Source of the DNA: Cohnella cholangitidis | Lineage (GTDB): Bacteria > Bacillota > Bacilli > Paenibacillales > Paenibacillaceae | DNA length: 64,000 nucleotides | Direction: 5' to 3' | NCBI RefSeq assembly: GCF_014107495.1 | Contig: NZ_CP041969.1 | Span: forward strand, 434,001-498,000 | Shown: in pieces, positions 1-9,235 of the stretch | Numbering within the stretch: position 1 is the stretch's first letter | How the letters are laid out: the number at the start of each line of letters is the position of its first letter | Program-made: the position numbers and the translations under genes | Notes under the pieces: model-generated | Told to the model about the DNA's origin: nothing | Database searches by the model: none | Seen by the model: the letters and a program-made list of their open reading frames with translations, nothing else

Positions 1-244
1 GGACGATTTTTATTTGCGCGATATGACCTAGTTTGGCCCTAATCCTCTCCGTAAACCCGGAATAGATGGTTTTCGGTAGCAAAGCATCTTTGCCGATATA
101 TATCGTCCATTCCTTGCTGGAACGGCTAATTTCCACCTTCTCGATCCGTCCGTCCCGAAAATGTTGCCCTAGCCACTCGGTCGGCAGCTCCGCTTGCTGC
201 AGAAGCACCTCGAACCGTTTACGTCCGTCTTCCGTCGGCTGCAT
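1..244 (-). CDS. polC: DNA polymerase III PolC-type alpha subunit, N-terminal fragment (cut by window edge)
   Basis: The minus-strand frame opens with ATG at 244 and runs off the left edge, giving 81 residues starting MQPTEDGRKRFEVLLQQA. The pattern (LLQQ near residue 15, then a charged segment and a LLPxxIYxxFTxRIRxKLGHIA stretch) matches the N-terminal domain of the Gram-positive replicative polymerase PolC, which has polymerase and 3'-5' proofreading exonuclease activity. A purine-rich AGAGAGGGATGTGGGG precedes the ATG. polC at the end of the rpsB-proS block is the Bacillales arrangement. Only the N-terminus is visible, so no catalytic motif can be checked. Confidence 0.85.
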   Translation of the reverse strand, partial: MQPTEDGRKRFEVLLQQAELPTEWLGQHFRDGRIEKVEISRSSKEWTIYIGKDALLPKTIYSGFTERIRAKLGHIAQIKIV

Positions 245-433
245 CCCCACATCCCTCTCTTGTCCCACTTACCCGGTAAATATAAAAGCTTCCGTGAAAA
301 AGGTCCGGTGCGGCGTGCATCCGTAAACCGTCTTCAATCAGAAGCTAACGTTACGCTTTCTATTATTCTACCTGAATGACCATATGCGAGCAATACATAA
401 TCTCGACCGCATTCGTAGATTTATGCTCGCGAT

Positions 434-2143
434 TCACCTGCTTAACGCTTCGATTGCGCTCTGCAATTCAACGTCGCGGCCTTCCAGATAACGTTCTCGA
501 AAAGTGTCTTCATTAAGCGGAATTCGAATGTCGGGAATCGCTCCCCCGATGCCCGAACCGTCGGAATCTCCTTGAATTCGCCCCTTCTCGTCAAGCGATC
601 TGCCGTCAGGGAAATTTACGATAATATTTCCGGGCAGTTCGATTTCGATGGGGCTGCTCATGATGCCGAAGGATGCCGCGGATGGCGTGAAACCGATGAC
701 CGTAACGTTGGGTAACCCGTCCAGCGCCAACGGAATGCCTTCTGCCGAGCTGCCCGTACGATCGTTGATCAGAATCGCGATTTTACCGCCATAATAAGGT
801 TCCCTTGGGATAACGTTAATGATTTCATTCCGGTTGATCTCGAAACGTCCCGAGTTCCGATTGTAATAACTGACCGTTTCGTAATGTTGCCGCTCTTGAA
901 CGAAAAATGCGGCGATGTCGGCGGCCATTTGATCTTCGCCGCCGGGATTGTTCCTTAAATCGACGATCAAACCTTTTGCCCGCTTCTCCAAAAAACCTCG
1001 AATCGCTTCCCCAACGCTCTTAGTCGGAGAAATAACCCCCGGACTTGATAACAGATGCTTAATTTTGACATAGCCGATCCCGTTGTCAAGCCATCGGCTT
1101 TCTACGGGGGATGCTTTCAAATCAGCTTCGGTTAGCTTTGGTTTCGTTCGTTTCAACGTCTCGAATCCGTCGTCGTAAGCCGTTAGCTTCGTCGCAATGA
1201 TCGATGCTTCTCCCCGATTGCGATATTGCACTTGTACGGGAGCACCGACTTTGGCCCGCGTCATAAAACGACCTTTATTCACGGCAATCGCCTCGATCGT
1301 AGCCGAAAACGTATCGCTCCAAAAAGTGCGTTCGAATGCTTCTTCCGCTGTCATGCCGTTCCAACTGACCATTTCCGCCCCCGGTTTCATACCGCTCAGG
1401 TCTGCCGGACTGCCCGGTATAACAAAGCTGACAAACACTTTCCCGCTATCCAGCTTGACGACGCCGATGCCGAAGCCCCCGCCGACCGAATCATAGAAGT
1501 GGACATTGCCTTCGTAGACGTTATCGTTTGCGATTTTTACGTGCCCGTCCTTGAACGAAAACAAGTATTCTCGCAGCGTCCGGTAATATGCAGCTTCGTC
1601 CGAGTCTTGGTCCGCTTTCGCGAAGATCGGTTCGTATTTGCTCCGCAATGCTCGCCAATCGATATTTTTCCATTCGCCGAACGGATATTCGCGCGATAGT
1701 CTATCGTTCATCCGGACGAACGCATCAGCGTAACCGAGCTTGCCGAATTCGCTGGTCGGATTGTACCGCAACACCCCTGCATACATAAGCGATAATAAGA
1801 TAGGGATGACTCCTAGCAACCCGACGGCGATTCGAGCGACTCGAATGAACGGCTTGCGGGAAGGAAGCCATGGTCGTTTCCGTTGAATTAACCTTTGGAG
1901 CGTGAACAGAAACTGTAAGACTGTCAGCCCATAGAGGACAAGGGCGGGAAGAGAATCGTCCCCGGCGATTAACAAACTTGCGAGTGCAACTAGAACACCC
2001 GCACCCGAGACGAAATCGAACGCTCTAACCTGTTTATGGATCGGCCATGCATAACGAAGCAACACAAACAACTGGAGTGTAATAAGGAATACGGTGTAGC
2101 CGGTAAGCCACTTTATCGAATCAATTGTGCCGATAAAACTCAT
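434..2143 (-). CDS. Membrane-anchored S41 family (C-terminal processing) peptidase with PDZ domain
   Basis: A 569-residue protein. Four hydrophobic segments (about residues 10-30, 44-60, 65-85, 104-122) anchor it in the membrane. They are followed by a helical region, a PDZ-like domain around 222-290 (VIPGSPADLSGMKPG), and an S41 peptidase core with LIVDLRNNPGG and the nucleophile motif RTGSSAEG at about 462-469. S41 proteases cut extracytoplasmic proteins near their C-termini. The four-helix membrane domain is unusual, because CtpA-type enzymes have one anchor. It lies 90 bp downstream of a sensor kinase gene in the same direction, so it is probably the output or partner of that two-component system (inference). 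The substrate is unknown. Confidence 0.85.
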   Translation of the reverse strand: MSFIGTIDSIKWLTGYTVFLITLQLFVLLRYAWPIHKQVRAFDFVSGAGVLVALASLLIAGDDSLPALVLYGLTVLQFLFTLQRLIQRKRPWLPSRKPFIRVARIAVGLLGVIPILLSLMYAGVLRYNPTSEFGKLGYADAFVRMNDRLSREYPFGEWKNIDWRALRSKYEPIFAKADQDSDEAAYYRTLREYLFSFKDGHVKIANDNVYEGNVHFYDSVGGGFGIGVVKLDSGKVFVSFVIPGSPADLSGMKPGAEMVSWNGMTAEEAFERTFWSDTFSATIEAIAVNKGRFMTRAKVGAPVQVQYRNRGEASIIATKLTAYDDGFETLKRTKPKLTEADLKASPVESRWLDNGIGYVKIKHLLSSPGVISPTKSVGEAIRGFLEKRAKGLIVDLRNNPGGEDQMAADIAAFFVQERQHYETVSYYNRNSGRFEINRNEIINVIPREPYYGGKIAILINDRTGSSAEGIPLALDGLPNVTVIGFTPSAASFGIMSSPIEIELPGNIIVNFPDGRSLDEKGRIQGDSDGSGIGGAIPDIRIPLNEDTFRERYLEGRDVELQSAIEALSR

Positions 2144-2232
2144 TTATCCGTTCACCTCTGTTTGCTTTTTCTCTGTCCGCGCGGTACAAAACGTAGCATA
2201 AGAGAGAAATATGAACGGAGCGTGAACTGCAT

Positions 2233-3615
2233 CTATTTTTTCGTTTCGTTAGGAAATGTCCGAGGGAGCTGTACGGTTACCGTCGTTCCTTGCTTAACGA
2301 GACTATCCATTTCGACTCTTCCTCCGTGGAGGGAGACGATTTTATGAACGATCGCGAGCCCAAGACCGTTTCCGCCGTCGCTTCTGGAAGCATCGCCCTT
2401 ATAGAAACGCTCGAATATTCGCCCGAGATGCTCGGAAGCTATACCGACGCCGGAATCCCGAATCGTAACGATATAACCGCCCGATCCTGGATCAATTTGT
2501 AGCCGAATCCATATGCGACCGCCGTCCGGCGTGAACTTAACGGCGTTGCCGAGAAGGTTAAGCCATACTTGGCTCAGCAGCTCTCGGTCGGCCGAGATAG
2601 AACAAGAACCTCGCGGAAGTTCCAAGTCGATACGAATGTTCTTGGCGAACAACTGAGGCTCGCTCGTGACAACCAATTGTCGAAGCTGCTCATCGAGCCG
2701 ATAATGTTCAAGCTCAAGAGGATGGCGCTCGGACTCGAGCGAGGCGAGTTTCAGCAGATGGTCGCCTAATTTGGATAGACGTCCGCTTTCCGCGATAATG
2801 ATTTCCAGCACTTGTTCGCGTTCCTCTTCCGGAACGAGGCGCTTGTCCTTCAGAGCTTTGGCAAAACCCGAGATGGACGTTAGCGGCGACTGAATTTCAT
2901 GGGAAACATTAGAAACAAATTCTTTACGCATGTTCTCCAGTTGTCGAAGGCCGACCGTCATTTCGGTAAAGCTTCGGGCGAGCGTACCGAGCTCATCCTT
3001 ACGATTCGCGTCGAGCGCGATGTCGTATTCGCCGTTCGCGATCTTTTTCGTCGCTAACGTCAACGCTTTAATCGGTTTAACGATATACTTCGCGCCCAAG
3101 AGAACGAATAGACCGCCGATCGCAAGCGCGATAAACAAAATGGCGCCTAGCAGCCTGAGAATGGCTGTTTCGTTTTTGGCGGACGGGGATACGAATAATG
3201 CGAGATGGTCATCTCCTATTGGAAACGGCAGACCGACTAACGTTTCGCTATCTTGAGCGGTCGAAAGATACACGTTGCCGTTCCGTACAAATTGTACGGC
3301 TTCCATGCGGATATCGGATTGTCGAAGCCGACCGGATTCATAGGGATAATATTGATGAGAACCATTCGTCGCATATAAATCTAGATCGTATGAGCTTAAC
3401 TTGGCCATACTTGCCATGAACGAGTCCATCTCGGTTGGAATCGTCCGCCCGTATACTTGTACGATCTCTCTGCCTGCTGCCAGCAAGTCCCGTTGACCCG
3501 TCTCGTCGAGTTCCTTCTCGAAGAACAACATTCCAAGCAACACCGCGATAGTCATTCCCGCGACCACAGCCGCAAGAAACGTTAGCACGACACGGAAGTA
3601 CAATGTGCGGGTCAT
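2233..3615 (-). CDS. Sensor histidine kinase (HAMP, HisKA, HATPase)
   Basis: A 460-residue membrane sensor kinase. TM1 is about residues 10-32, an extracellular sensor loop spans 33-150, TM2 is about 152-175, and HAMP follows at 175-228. The phospho-acceptor His is at about 239 in NVSHEIQSPLTSISG. The ATP-binding region has N-box NLLGNAVKFTPDGG, G1 DSGVGIA, an F-box-like FERFYKGDASR and G2 GNGLGLAIV. Its ATG overlaps the stop codon of the response regulator by 4 bp (ATGA), so the two are translationally coupled. The ligand is unknown. The downstream S41 peptidase suggests a role in envelope or regulated proteolysis, but this is only context. Confidence 0.93.
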   Translation of the reverse strand: MTRTLYFRVVLTFLAAVVAGMTIAVLLGMLFFEKELDETGQRDLLAAGREIVQVYGRTIPTEMDSFMASMAKLSSYDLDLYATNGSHQYYPYESGRLRQSDIRMEAVQFVRNGNVYLSTAQDSETLVGLPFPIGDDHLALFVSPSAKNETAILRLLGAILFIALAIGGLFVLLGAKYIVKPIKALTLATKKIANGEYDIALDANRKDELGTLARSFTEMTVGLRQLENMRKEFVSNVSHEIQSPLTSISGFAKALKDKRLVPEEEREQVLEIIIAESGRLSKLGDHLLKLASLESERHPLELEHYRLDEQLRQLVVTSEPQLFAKNIRIDLELPRGSCSISADRELLSQVWLNLLGNAVKFTPDGGRIWIRLQIDPGSGGYIVTIRDSGVGIASEHLGRIFERFYKGDASRSDGGNGLGLAIVHKIVSLHGGRVEMDSLVKQGTTVTVQLPRTFPNETKK

Positions 3616-4289
3616 TTCGATACCTCAAGCCGATAACCGAGACTGCGAACGGTCGCAATTCGAAAGTGACGCTCGTCGCCGGAGAACCGTTCGCGAATGC
3701 GTTTCACATGAACATCTACCGTACGGTCATCTCCTTCGTAGTCCATCCCCCAAATTTCCGTGATCAGCTGCTCACGGGTCAAGATTTGCCCCGGATAGCT
3801 TCCAAGCATGAACAGTAAAAGAAACTCCTTATTAGGCAATATCAATTCTTCGTTTCCGCGAAAAACTTTGTTAGATCCGCGGTCCAGCACGACCTCGCCC
3901 AGCCTAACGATCCGAGAAGTCGATATCCGATAACGCTTTAGTAAAGCTTTGACCCGGAACACCAGTTCCACCGGATCGAACGGCTTGACCACGTAATCAT
4001 CGGTTCCGAGCCGGAACGCTTTCGCCTTCTGCTCGGATTCTCCTTGCGCGGTTACCATCATGAACGGCGCTTCCGGAAACCGGGAGCGAATCTCTTTGCA
4101 CAGTTCCCATCCGTCCATGTTCGGCATCATAATATCGATAATGATAAGATCGGCGGGCTCCCGCTCCATGCTGTTCAGTGCCTGAACGCCATCGCCCGCC
4201 TCGATCGTTTCGAATCCTTCGTTTCTTAAATATAAAGCGATCAACTTGCGAATGTTAGAATCATCGTCCACGATCAATATACTCGTCAT
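3612..4289 (-). CDS. OmpR/PhoB-family response regulator
   Basis: 225 residues. The N-terminal receiver domain has the acidic DDD cluster at 8-10, the phospho-acceptor Asp at 52 (IIIDIMMPNMDG) and Lys at about 101 (VVKPFD). The C-terminal winged-helix DNA-binding domain includes LTREQLITEIWG and RTVDVHVKRIRERF, with the usual RIATVRSLGYRLE end. It is first in the three-gene unit regulator - kinase - S41 peptidase. AAAGGAGC serves as ribosome-binding site. This cassette sits between proS and polC, which are neighbours in Bacillus subtilis, so it is an insertion relative to that order. Confidence 0.93.
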   Translation of the reverse strand: MTSILIVDDDSNIRKLIALYLRNEGFETIEAGDGVQALNSMEREPADLIIIDIMMPNMDGWELCKEIRSRFPEAPFMMVTAQGESEQKAKAFRLGTDDYVVKPFDPVELVFRVKALLKRYRISTSRIVRLGEVVLDRGSNKVFRGNEELILPNKEFLLLFMLGSYPGQILTREQLITEIWGMDYEGDDRTVDVHVKRIRERFSGDERHFRIATVRSLGYRLEVSK

Positions 4290-4321
4290 CGTTGGTTGCT
4301 CCTTTGCATAGCGCTCTTTCC

Positions 4322-4364
4322 AAAAAGGACCCCAATCCCCGCTTGAAGCGGGTTTTGAGGTCCT
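4322..4364 (-). terminator. Rho-independent terminator after proS
   Basis: On the minus strand an outer stem AGGACC/GGTCCT encloses an inner stem CCCGCTT/AAGCGGG and is followed by TTTTTGG. It lies 13 bp past the proS stop, so it ends the rpsB-to-proS transcription block before the response regulator gene. Confidence 0.8.
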
Positions 4365-4376
4365 CTCGCATACTAA

Positions 4377-5825
4377 TTAGTAAGCTCTAGCAAATACTAC
4401 CGTGTGTGTCGCTTCATCGCCGCACACGAGACATTTGGACTTTTGCTCCGCAGGCTCGAACGGGATATTCCGGCTCGTAGCGCCCGTTTCTTCCTTCACC
4501 TGCTTCTCGCAAGCGTCCGAACCGCACCAGCCTGCCAGCGCGAACCCTCTCTTCTCTTCCATCGCGGCTTTGTATTCATCCAAAGTCTCGACGGAGAAGA
4601 AGTTTTCTTGCTGGAAGGAAAGCGCGCGATTGAACATATCTTCGTGAATCTGCGCCAGTAACGCTTGAACCTCCGCAACGAGGTTGTCCAGCGATACCGA
4701 TTTCTTCTCGCCGCTGACGCGGGAGACGAGCACGCACTGGCCGTTCTCCAAGTCGCGCGGTCCGAGCTCCAGACGAATCGGAATGCCGCGCATCTCGTAT
4801 TCGTTGAACTTCCAGCCCGGGGATACGTCGGCGCGGTCGTCTACGCGAACGCGAATGCCAGCGGCCTTTAACTGGGCATACAGTTCGTCCGTCTTGCCGA
4901 TGACGACTTCACGCGTCTTAGGAGGACCGATCGGAATCATAACGACTTGGGTCGCCGCCACTTTCGGAGGCAGCACAAGGCCGCGGTCGTCGCCGTGGAC
5001 CATGATGAGCGCGCCGATCAGGCGGGTACTGACTCCCCAAGAGGTCGTATGGCAAAATTGCTGCGTATTCTCGCGATCCAAAAATTTGATATCGAAGGCA
5101 ACGGCGAACTTCGTGCCGAGGTAATGGGACGTTCCCGCTTGTACGGCGCGGCCGTCCTTCATCATCGCTTCGATCGAGTACGTGTCTACCGCGCCCGCGA
5201 AACGTTCGGAAGGCGTCTTCTGCCCTTTAATGACCGGAATCGCCAATACGTTCTGGACGAAATCGGTATAGACGTCGAGCATCTGCATCGTTTCTTTGCG
5301 GGCATCCGCCTCGTCCTCATGCGCGGTGTGGCCTTCTTGCCAGAGGAATTCGCTAGTCCGCAGGAACGGCAAAGTTCTCTTCTCCCAGCGTACGACGTTC
5401 GCCCATTGGTTAATGAGCAGAGGCAGATCGCGATAGGAGTTGATCCACTTCGCGTACATGTGCCCGAACATCGTTTCGGACGTCGGACGAATCGCCAGTT
5501 TTTCCTCGAGCTGTTCCCCGCCCGCTTCGGTAACGAACGGCAGCTCCGGGTTAAACCCTTCGACGTGCTCCTTCTCTTTCATGAAGAAGCTCTCCGGAAT
5601 GAATAACGGGAAGTAGGCGTTGCGGTGTCCCGTGTCCTTGAAACGTTGGTCCAGCTCTCTTTGCATGTTCTCCCACAGTTCATAACCGTCGGGACGAAAT
5701 ACAATGCAACCCCTGACAGGGGAATAATCCATTAATTCCGCTTTCTTGATTACGTCGATGTACCAGCGCGAGAAATCCTCGCTCTGCGGCGTTATTTCCG
5801 TTACGAATCCTTTATCCTTCGACAT
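4377..5825 (-). CDS. proS: Prolyl-tRNA synthetase, archaeal/eukaryotic-type (short form)
   Basis: 482 residues. It charges tRNA-Pro with proline in the cytoplasm. The class II core is visible: motif 2-like RTSEFLWQEGHTA, motif 3-like GLVLPPKVA, and the anticodon-binding domain (PIGPPKTREVV...). The C-terminal domain carries a Cys pattern (WCGSDACE ... KCLVCGDEA) and a terminal Tyr (FARAY), both typical of archaeal-type ProRS. The ~180-residue editing insertion of bacterial-type ProRS (about 565 aa in B. subtilis) is absent. It nevertheless occupies the canonical bacterial proS site between rseP and polC, which suggests replacement in place. Confidence 0.93.
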   Translation of the reverse strand: MSKDKGFVTEITPQSEDFSRWYIDVIKKAELMDYSPVRGCIVFRPDGYELWENMQRELDQRFKDTGHRNAYFPLFIPESFFMKEKEHVEGFNPELPFVTEAGGEQLEEKLAIRPTSETMFGHMYAKWINSYRDLPLLINQWANVVRWEKRTLPFLRTSEFLWQEGHTAHEDEADARKETMQMLDVYTDFVQNVLAIPVIKGQKTPSERFAGAVDTYSIEAMMKDGRAVQAGTSHYLGTKFAVAFDIKFLDRENTQQFCHTTSWGVSTRLIGALIMVHGDDRGLVLPPKVAATQVVMIPIGPPKTREVVIGKTDELYAQLKAAGIRVRVDDRADVSPGWKFNEYEMRGIPIRLELGPRDLENGQCVLVSRVSGEKKSVSLDNLVAEVQALLAQIHEDMFNRALSFQQENFFSVETLDEYKAAMEEKRGFALAGWCGSDACEKQVKEETGATSRNIPFEPAEQKSKCLVCGDEATHTVVFARAY

Positions 5826-5889
5826 TGTGGCCCTCCAACTCCTAGCTTATGCTTACGATGTGCGTTTCTTACGAAACGCTTTAATCGGC

Positions 5890-7149
5890 TTAATTTCTTA
5901 CTAATCCTACGATATCGTTATAAGTGACCACGATCATGAGCAGCATGAGCATGGCGAACCCGACCAAATGGACCATGCTTTCGCGGTTCGGATCGATCGG
6001 TTTCCCCCGCACCGCCTCTATCCCGAGGAACAGCAACCGGCTTCCGTCGAGCGCCGGAATCGGCAGCAGGTTAAAAATCCCCAAATACAAGCTTAATATT
6101 GCCGCCCAGAACGTAAGCTGGTCAACGCCTTCCCGAGCGATCTCGACGGTATATTGCGTCGTCTTGACAGGCCCTCCGATATCGTTCAGATTGAAATCCC
6201 GAATTAACTTTCGGAAGCCCTCGAATATTCGTTCGGTCATCTCGACCATAGAAGTACTCGCGAAGCTAAGCGTCTCGCTTGCGGTTGGATTGCGCATTTC
6301 CCCCGATGGATAGACGCCGATTTTGCCATCTTCGGCCGGCGTCACTTTAATCGGAACTTCGACGCCGTTACGGTCGACGATCCAATTCATCGGCTTGCCA
6401 GCGGATGCATTGATCTGCTCTCTGAATTTCTCGACATCTCCGCCGATAGCTACGCCGTTAATGGACCTGACCCAGTCACCATCGATCAAGCCGGACTGCT
6501 CGGCCGGCGTGTCGGGAAGCACCTTGGAAATAAAAACTTTGGACGAGTTTTCAAGGGGAACGCCGACTTGCAGCAAGTAAATGCCAAAAAGAACGAAAGC
6601 CAGCAGAAAATTCATAACGGGACCGGCGAAAATGGCTAACGCGCGCTTACCCACCGGTTTGTGCCCGAATTGACGGTCGATCGGCGCGATCTGCGTCTCC
6701 CTGCCCCGCGCGATGATAAGCGCCTGCGGATGCACGGAATACCGTTCGAGCTCTCCATCGACGTCCAATGAGATGAATAAGTCTCTCTCCAGATCCAGCG
6801 ATTTCACTTCTCCGCGCATGACGCCCGAACGCTCATCCAAGCGATCCAGATAAAGGCGAGTAACGACATTCTCTTTGTTCACTCTTACCGATAAGGTTTG
6901 TCCAGGCTGAACTTCGACCACCTCGGGATCTTCGCCCGCCATCCTCACGAATCCGCCGATGGGAAGCAATCGCAAGGTATATCGAGTTTCCCCGCGTTTG
7001 ATGGAAAATAGCTTAGGCCCGAATCCGATCGCGAACTCGCGCACCAAGATCCCCGCCCGGCGAGCGAAATAGTAGTGCCCCCATTCATGCAGCGAGACCA
7101 ACAAGAAGAACATAAGCACGGTCAGCAAAGCGACCTGTATATTTTCCAT
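5890..7149 (-). CDS. rseP: Site-2 zinc metalloprotease RseP/RasP (regulated intramembrane proteolysis)
   Basis: The start is ATG at 7149 (MENIQVALLTVLMFF), preceded by GGGGTTGGAAAG; the upstream in-frame extension looks non-coding. This gives 420 residues. It is a multi-pass intramembrane protease with the zinc motif HEWGH (about residues 21-25) in the first helix, a PDZ domain (VLPDTPAEQSGLIDGD) in the middle, and the third zinc ligand in NLLPIPALDGSRL near the C-terminus. In Bacillus the orthologue RasP/YluC cleaves anti-sigma factors and FtsL. It lies between dxr and proS as expected. Confidence 0.95.
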   Translation of the reverse strand: MENIQVALLTVLMFFLLVSLHEWGHYYFARRAGILVREFAIGFGPKLFSIKRGETRYTLRLLPIGGFVRMAGEDPEVVEVQPGQTLSVRVNKENVVTRLYLDRLDERSGVMRGEVKSLDLERDLFISLDVDGELERYSVHPQALIIARGRETQIAPIDRQFGHKPVGKRALAIFAGPVMNFLLAFVLFGIYLLQVGVPLENSSKVFISKVLPDTPAEQSGLIDGDWVRSINGVAIGGDVEKFREQINASAGKPMNWIVDRNGVEVPIKVTPAEDGKIGVYPSGEMRNPTASETLSFASTSMVEMTERIFEGFRKLIRDFNLNDIGGPVKTTQYTVEIAREGVDQLTFWAAILSLYLGIFNLLPIPALDGSRLLFLGIEAVRGKPIDPNRESMVHLVGFAMLMLLMIVVTYNDIVGLVRN

Positions 7150-7235
7150 CTTTCCAACCCCTTTTGTACCGCGAACGGCTGATCTTAGATTAACATTATT
7201 CTCCGAGCCGTTACAAGAGAATACAACCTTGCCCT

Positions 7236-8378
7236 TTATTCTATGGCAGCAGCTTCGATCCGCGCCCATGCATCCGTCTCCAGAATGGCTTCCAAGCTTG
7301 GCGAAGCAATGGAGACGTGTTTCGATAATACTTTCTCGATTCTGTCCTCGATGGCCAGGAAGGAGATTTCTCCCTTAAGGAATCGAGCGACGGCGATTTC
7401 GTTAGCCGCGTTGAACACGGTGGTCGAAGTTCCGCCCTCGCGACCTGCTTCATAAGCCAATCTCAGACAAGGATACCGTTCGAAGTCCATCTTTCGAAAA
7501 TGCAGAGCTCCCGTCGTCAACAGATCAAGAGGCGAAGCCGGGGACGCTTTGCGTTCAGGATAGGTAAGCGCATATTGGATCGGAACTCGCATATCCGGGT
7601 TCCCGAGCTGCGCCATCACGCTCGTATCGGCGAATTCCACCATCGAGTGGATGATGCTTTCCGGGTGAAGGACGACATCGATCCGATCATAGGGCAAATC
7701 GAACAGCCAATGGGCTTCGATAACCTCCAGCCCTTTGTTCGCCATAGTCGCCGAGTCGATCGTCACCTTCGCTCCCATGCTCCAATTCGGGTGCTTAAGC
7801 GCGTCCGCTACGGTCACGTTTTTCAGTTGATCGCGCCCGAGGTCGCGGAAGCTTCCTCCGGACGCCGTCAATAGAATCCGCTTGACCGCTTTGCGGTTTT
7901 CTCCGTTCAAGCATTGGAAGATGGCGGAATGCTCGCTGTCGACCGGCAAGATCGACACGCCTTTTTCTTTCGCCCTCCGCATAACCAAATGGCCTGCCGT
8001 TACCAAAGTCTCCTTATTGGCAAGACCGATATCCGCTCCGGCCTCGATAGCCGCAAGGGTCGAAGTCAGTCCTAAGCTTCCGACTAACGCGCATACGACA
8101 TAATCGGCACCGGATTGGCCGGCGATTTCGATTAAGCCCGCTTCTCCATGAACGACCTTAACGCCTGCGGGAACTTCCGAACGAATCCGGTCGGCCAAAG
8201 CCGCGTTCGCCGCGGAAACCCATTTCGGCTTGAATTGGCGGACTTGCTCCAGCAGCAGATCGACGTTATGTCCCGCCGCCAAGCCCACGACCTCGAAATC
8301 CTCGGGCTGGCGGGCAATGACATCCAGCGTCTGCGTGCCGATAGAACCGGTACTGCCGAGGACCGCTATTTTTTTCAT
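7236..8378 (-). CDS. dxr: 1-deoxy-D-xylulose-5-phosphate reductoisomerase
   Basis: ATG at 8378 ([14 protein letters not shown]) gives 380 residues. Dxr makes 2-C-methyl-D-erythritol 4-phosphate from DXP with NADPH, the committed step of the non-mevalonate isoprenoid route. The NADPH fold GSTGSIG is at the N-terminus. The metal/substrate site [10 protein letters not shown] and the loop [10 protein letters not shown] are intact, as is [13 protein letters not shown]. Together with uppS and cdsA it forms an envelope-lipid cluster. Confidence 0.96.
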   Translation of the reverse strand: MKKIAVLGSTGSIGTQTLDVIARQPEDFEVVGLAAGHNVDLLLEQVRQFKPKWVSAANAALADRIRSEVPAGVKVVHGEAGLIEIAGQSGADYVVCALVGSLGLTSTLAAIEAGADIGLANKETLVTAGHLVMRRAKEKGVSILPVDSEHSAIFQCLNGENRKAVKRILLTASGGSFRDLGRDQLKNVTVADALKHPNWSMGAKVTIDSATMANKGLEVIEAHWLFDLPYDRIDVVLHPESIIHSMVEFADTSVMAQLGNPDMRVPIQYALTYPERKASPASPLDLLTTGALHFRKMDFERYPCLRLAYEAGREGGTSTTVFNAANEIAVARFLKGEISFLAIEDRIEKVLSKHVSIASPSLEAILETDAWARIEAAAIE

Positions 8379-8439
8379 GACAATCTCCACCTATCAACCC
8401 GACTATTAGAACTTTCGATTTATGTAGATATCGACTTAA

Positions 8440-9231
8440 TTACATCGTTAAAAGGCCGAGCATATGTACTAACGGAAACACGATCAACCAGCTATCGGTA
8501 CGATCCAATACGCCTCCGTGTCCAGGCAATAATTGTCCGGAATCCTTCACGTTCCTGAAACGTTTGTACGCCGATTGTACGAGGTCGCCAAGTTGTCCGG
8601 CAACCGCGGCCGTCAAACCGATCAGCGCCGCCTGTCCAACCCCTACCCACTCCGGTTGACTGTAAGCGAAGATCAATCCAACGCCTATCGCGATAACTAG
8701 TCCTCCAAGCGCGCCTTCGATCGTCTTATTCGGACTGATGGCCGGCCATAGCTTCGTTTTACCTATCGCTTTACCTACGAAATAAGCGCCGGCATCCGAA
8801 GCCCAAATGCATGCGAACGTGAGCGCCGACCAGAAGATTCCGTGCTCTAGATCTCTAGTGAGAGCCATGTAATGAAAGCCTGCACCGACGTAGACGGCCC
8901 CTAAAAACAATACGCTGACATGCTCTAGTTGTATACGGTTTTTGCTGAATACGGTTCCGCATAATAATACGAACATCAGCACCCACGTAATCGTCGTAAA
9001 GGAGGGCATCTCCCAACCGAAAGGCATTTTCGGGAGCGCGATCAATAAGACGGCGGCGAAGCCGATCAACACGTCAAGCCGCGTCCACTTTTGACCGTTC
9101 AGCCGTGCATATTCCCAATAACCGATTAACGCAAGCAGCAGGAGCAATCCCGTATAATACCAGCCTCCCGCCACTAAGAGTCCGATGAACGCAGCACCGG
9201 CTACGACTCCGGTGACAATTCGCTGACCCAT
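8440..9231 (-). CDS. cdsA: Phosphatidate cytidylyltransferase
   Basis: 263 residues with about eight membrane helices. It makes CDP-diacylglycerol from CTP and phosphatidic acid. The CDS signature is complete near the C-terminus: SAYKRFRNVKDSG, then LLPGHGGVLDRTDSW. Its ATG lies 4 bp after the uppS stop, so it is in the same operon. Confidence 0.96.
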   Translation of the reverse strand: MGQRIVTGVVAGAAFIGLLVAGGWYYTGLLLLLALIGYWEYARLNGQKWTRLDVLIGFAAVLLIALPKMPFGWEMPSFTTITWVLMFVLLCGTVFSKNRIQLEHVSVLFLGAVYVGAGFHYMALTRDLEHGIFWSALTFACIWASDAGAYFVGKAIGKTKLWPAISPNKTIEGALGGLVIAIGVGLIFAYSQPEWVGVGQAALIGLTAAVAGQLGDLVQSAYKRFRNVKDSGQLLPGHGGVLDRTDSWLIVFPLVHMLGLLTM

Positions 9232-9235
9232 GCTG

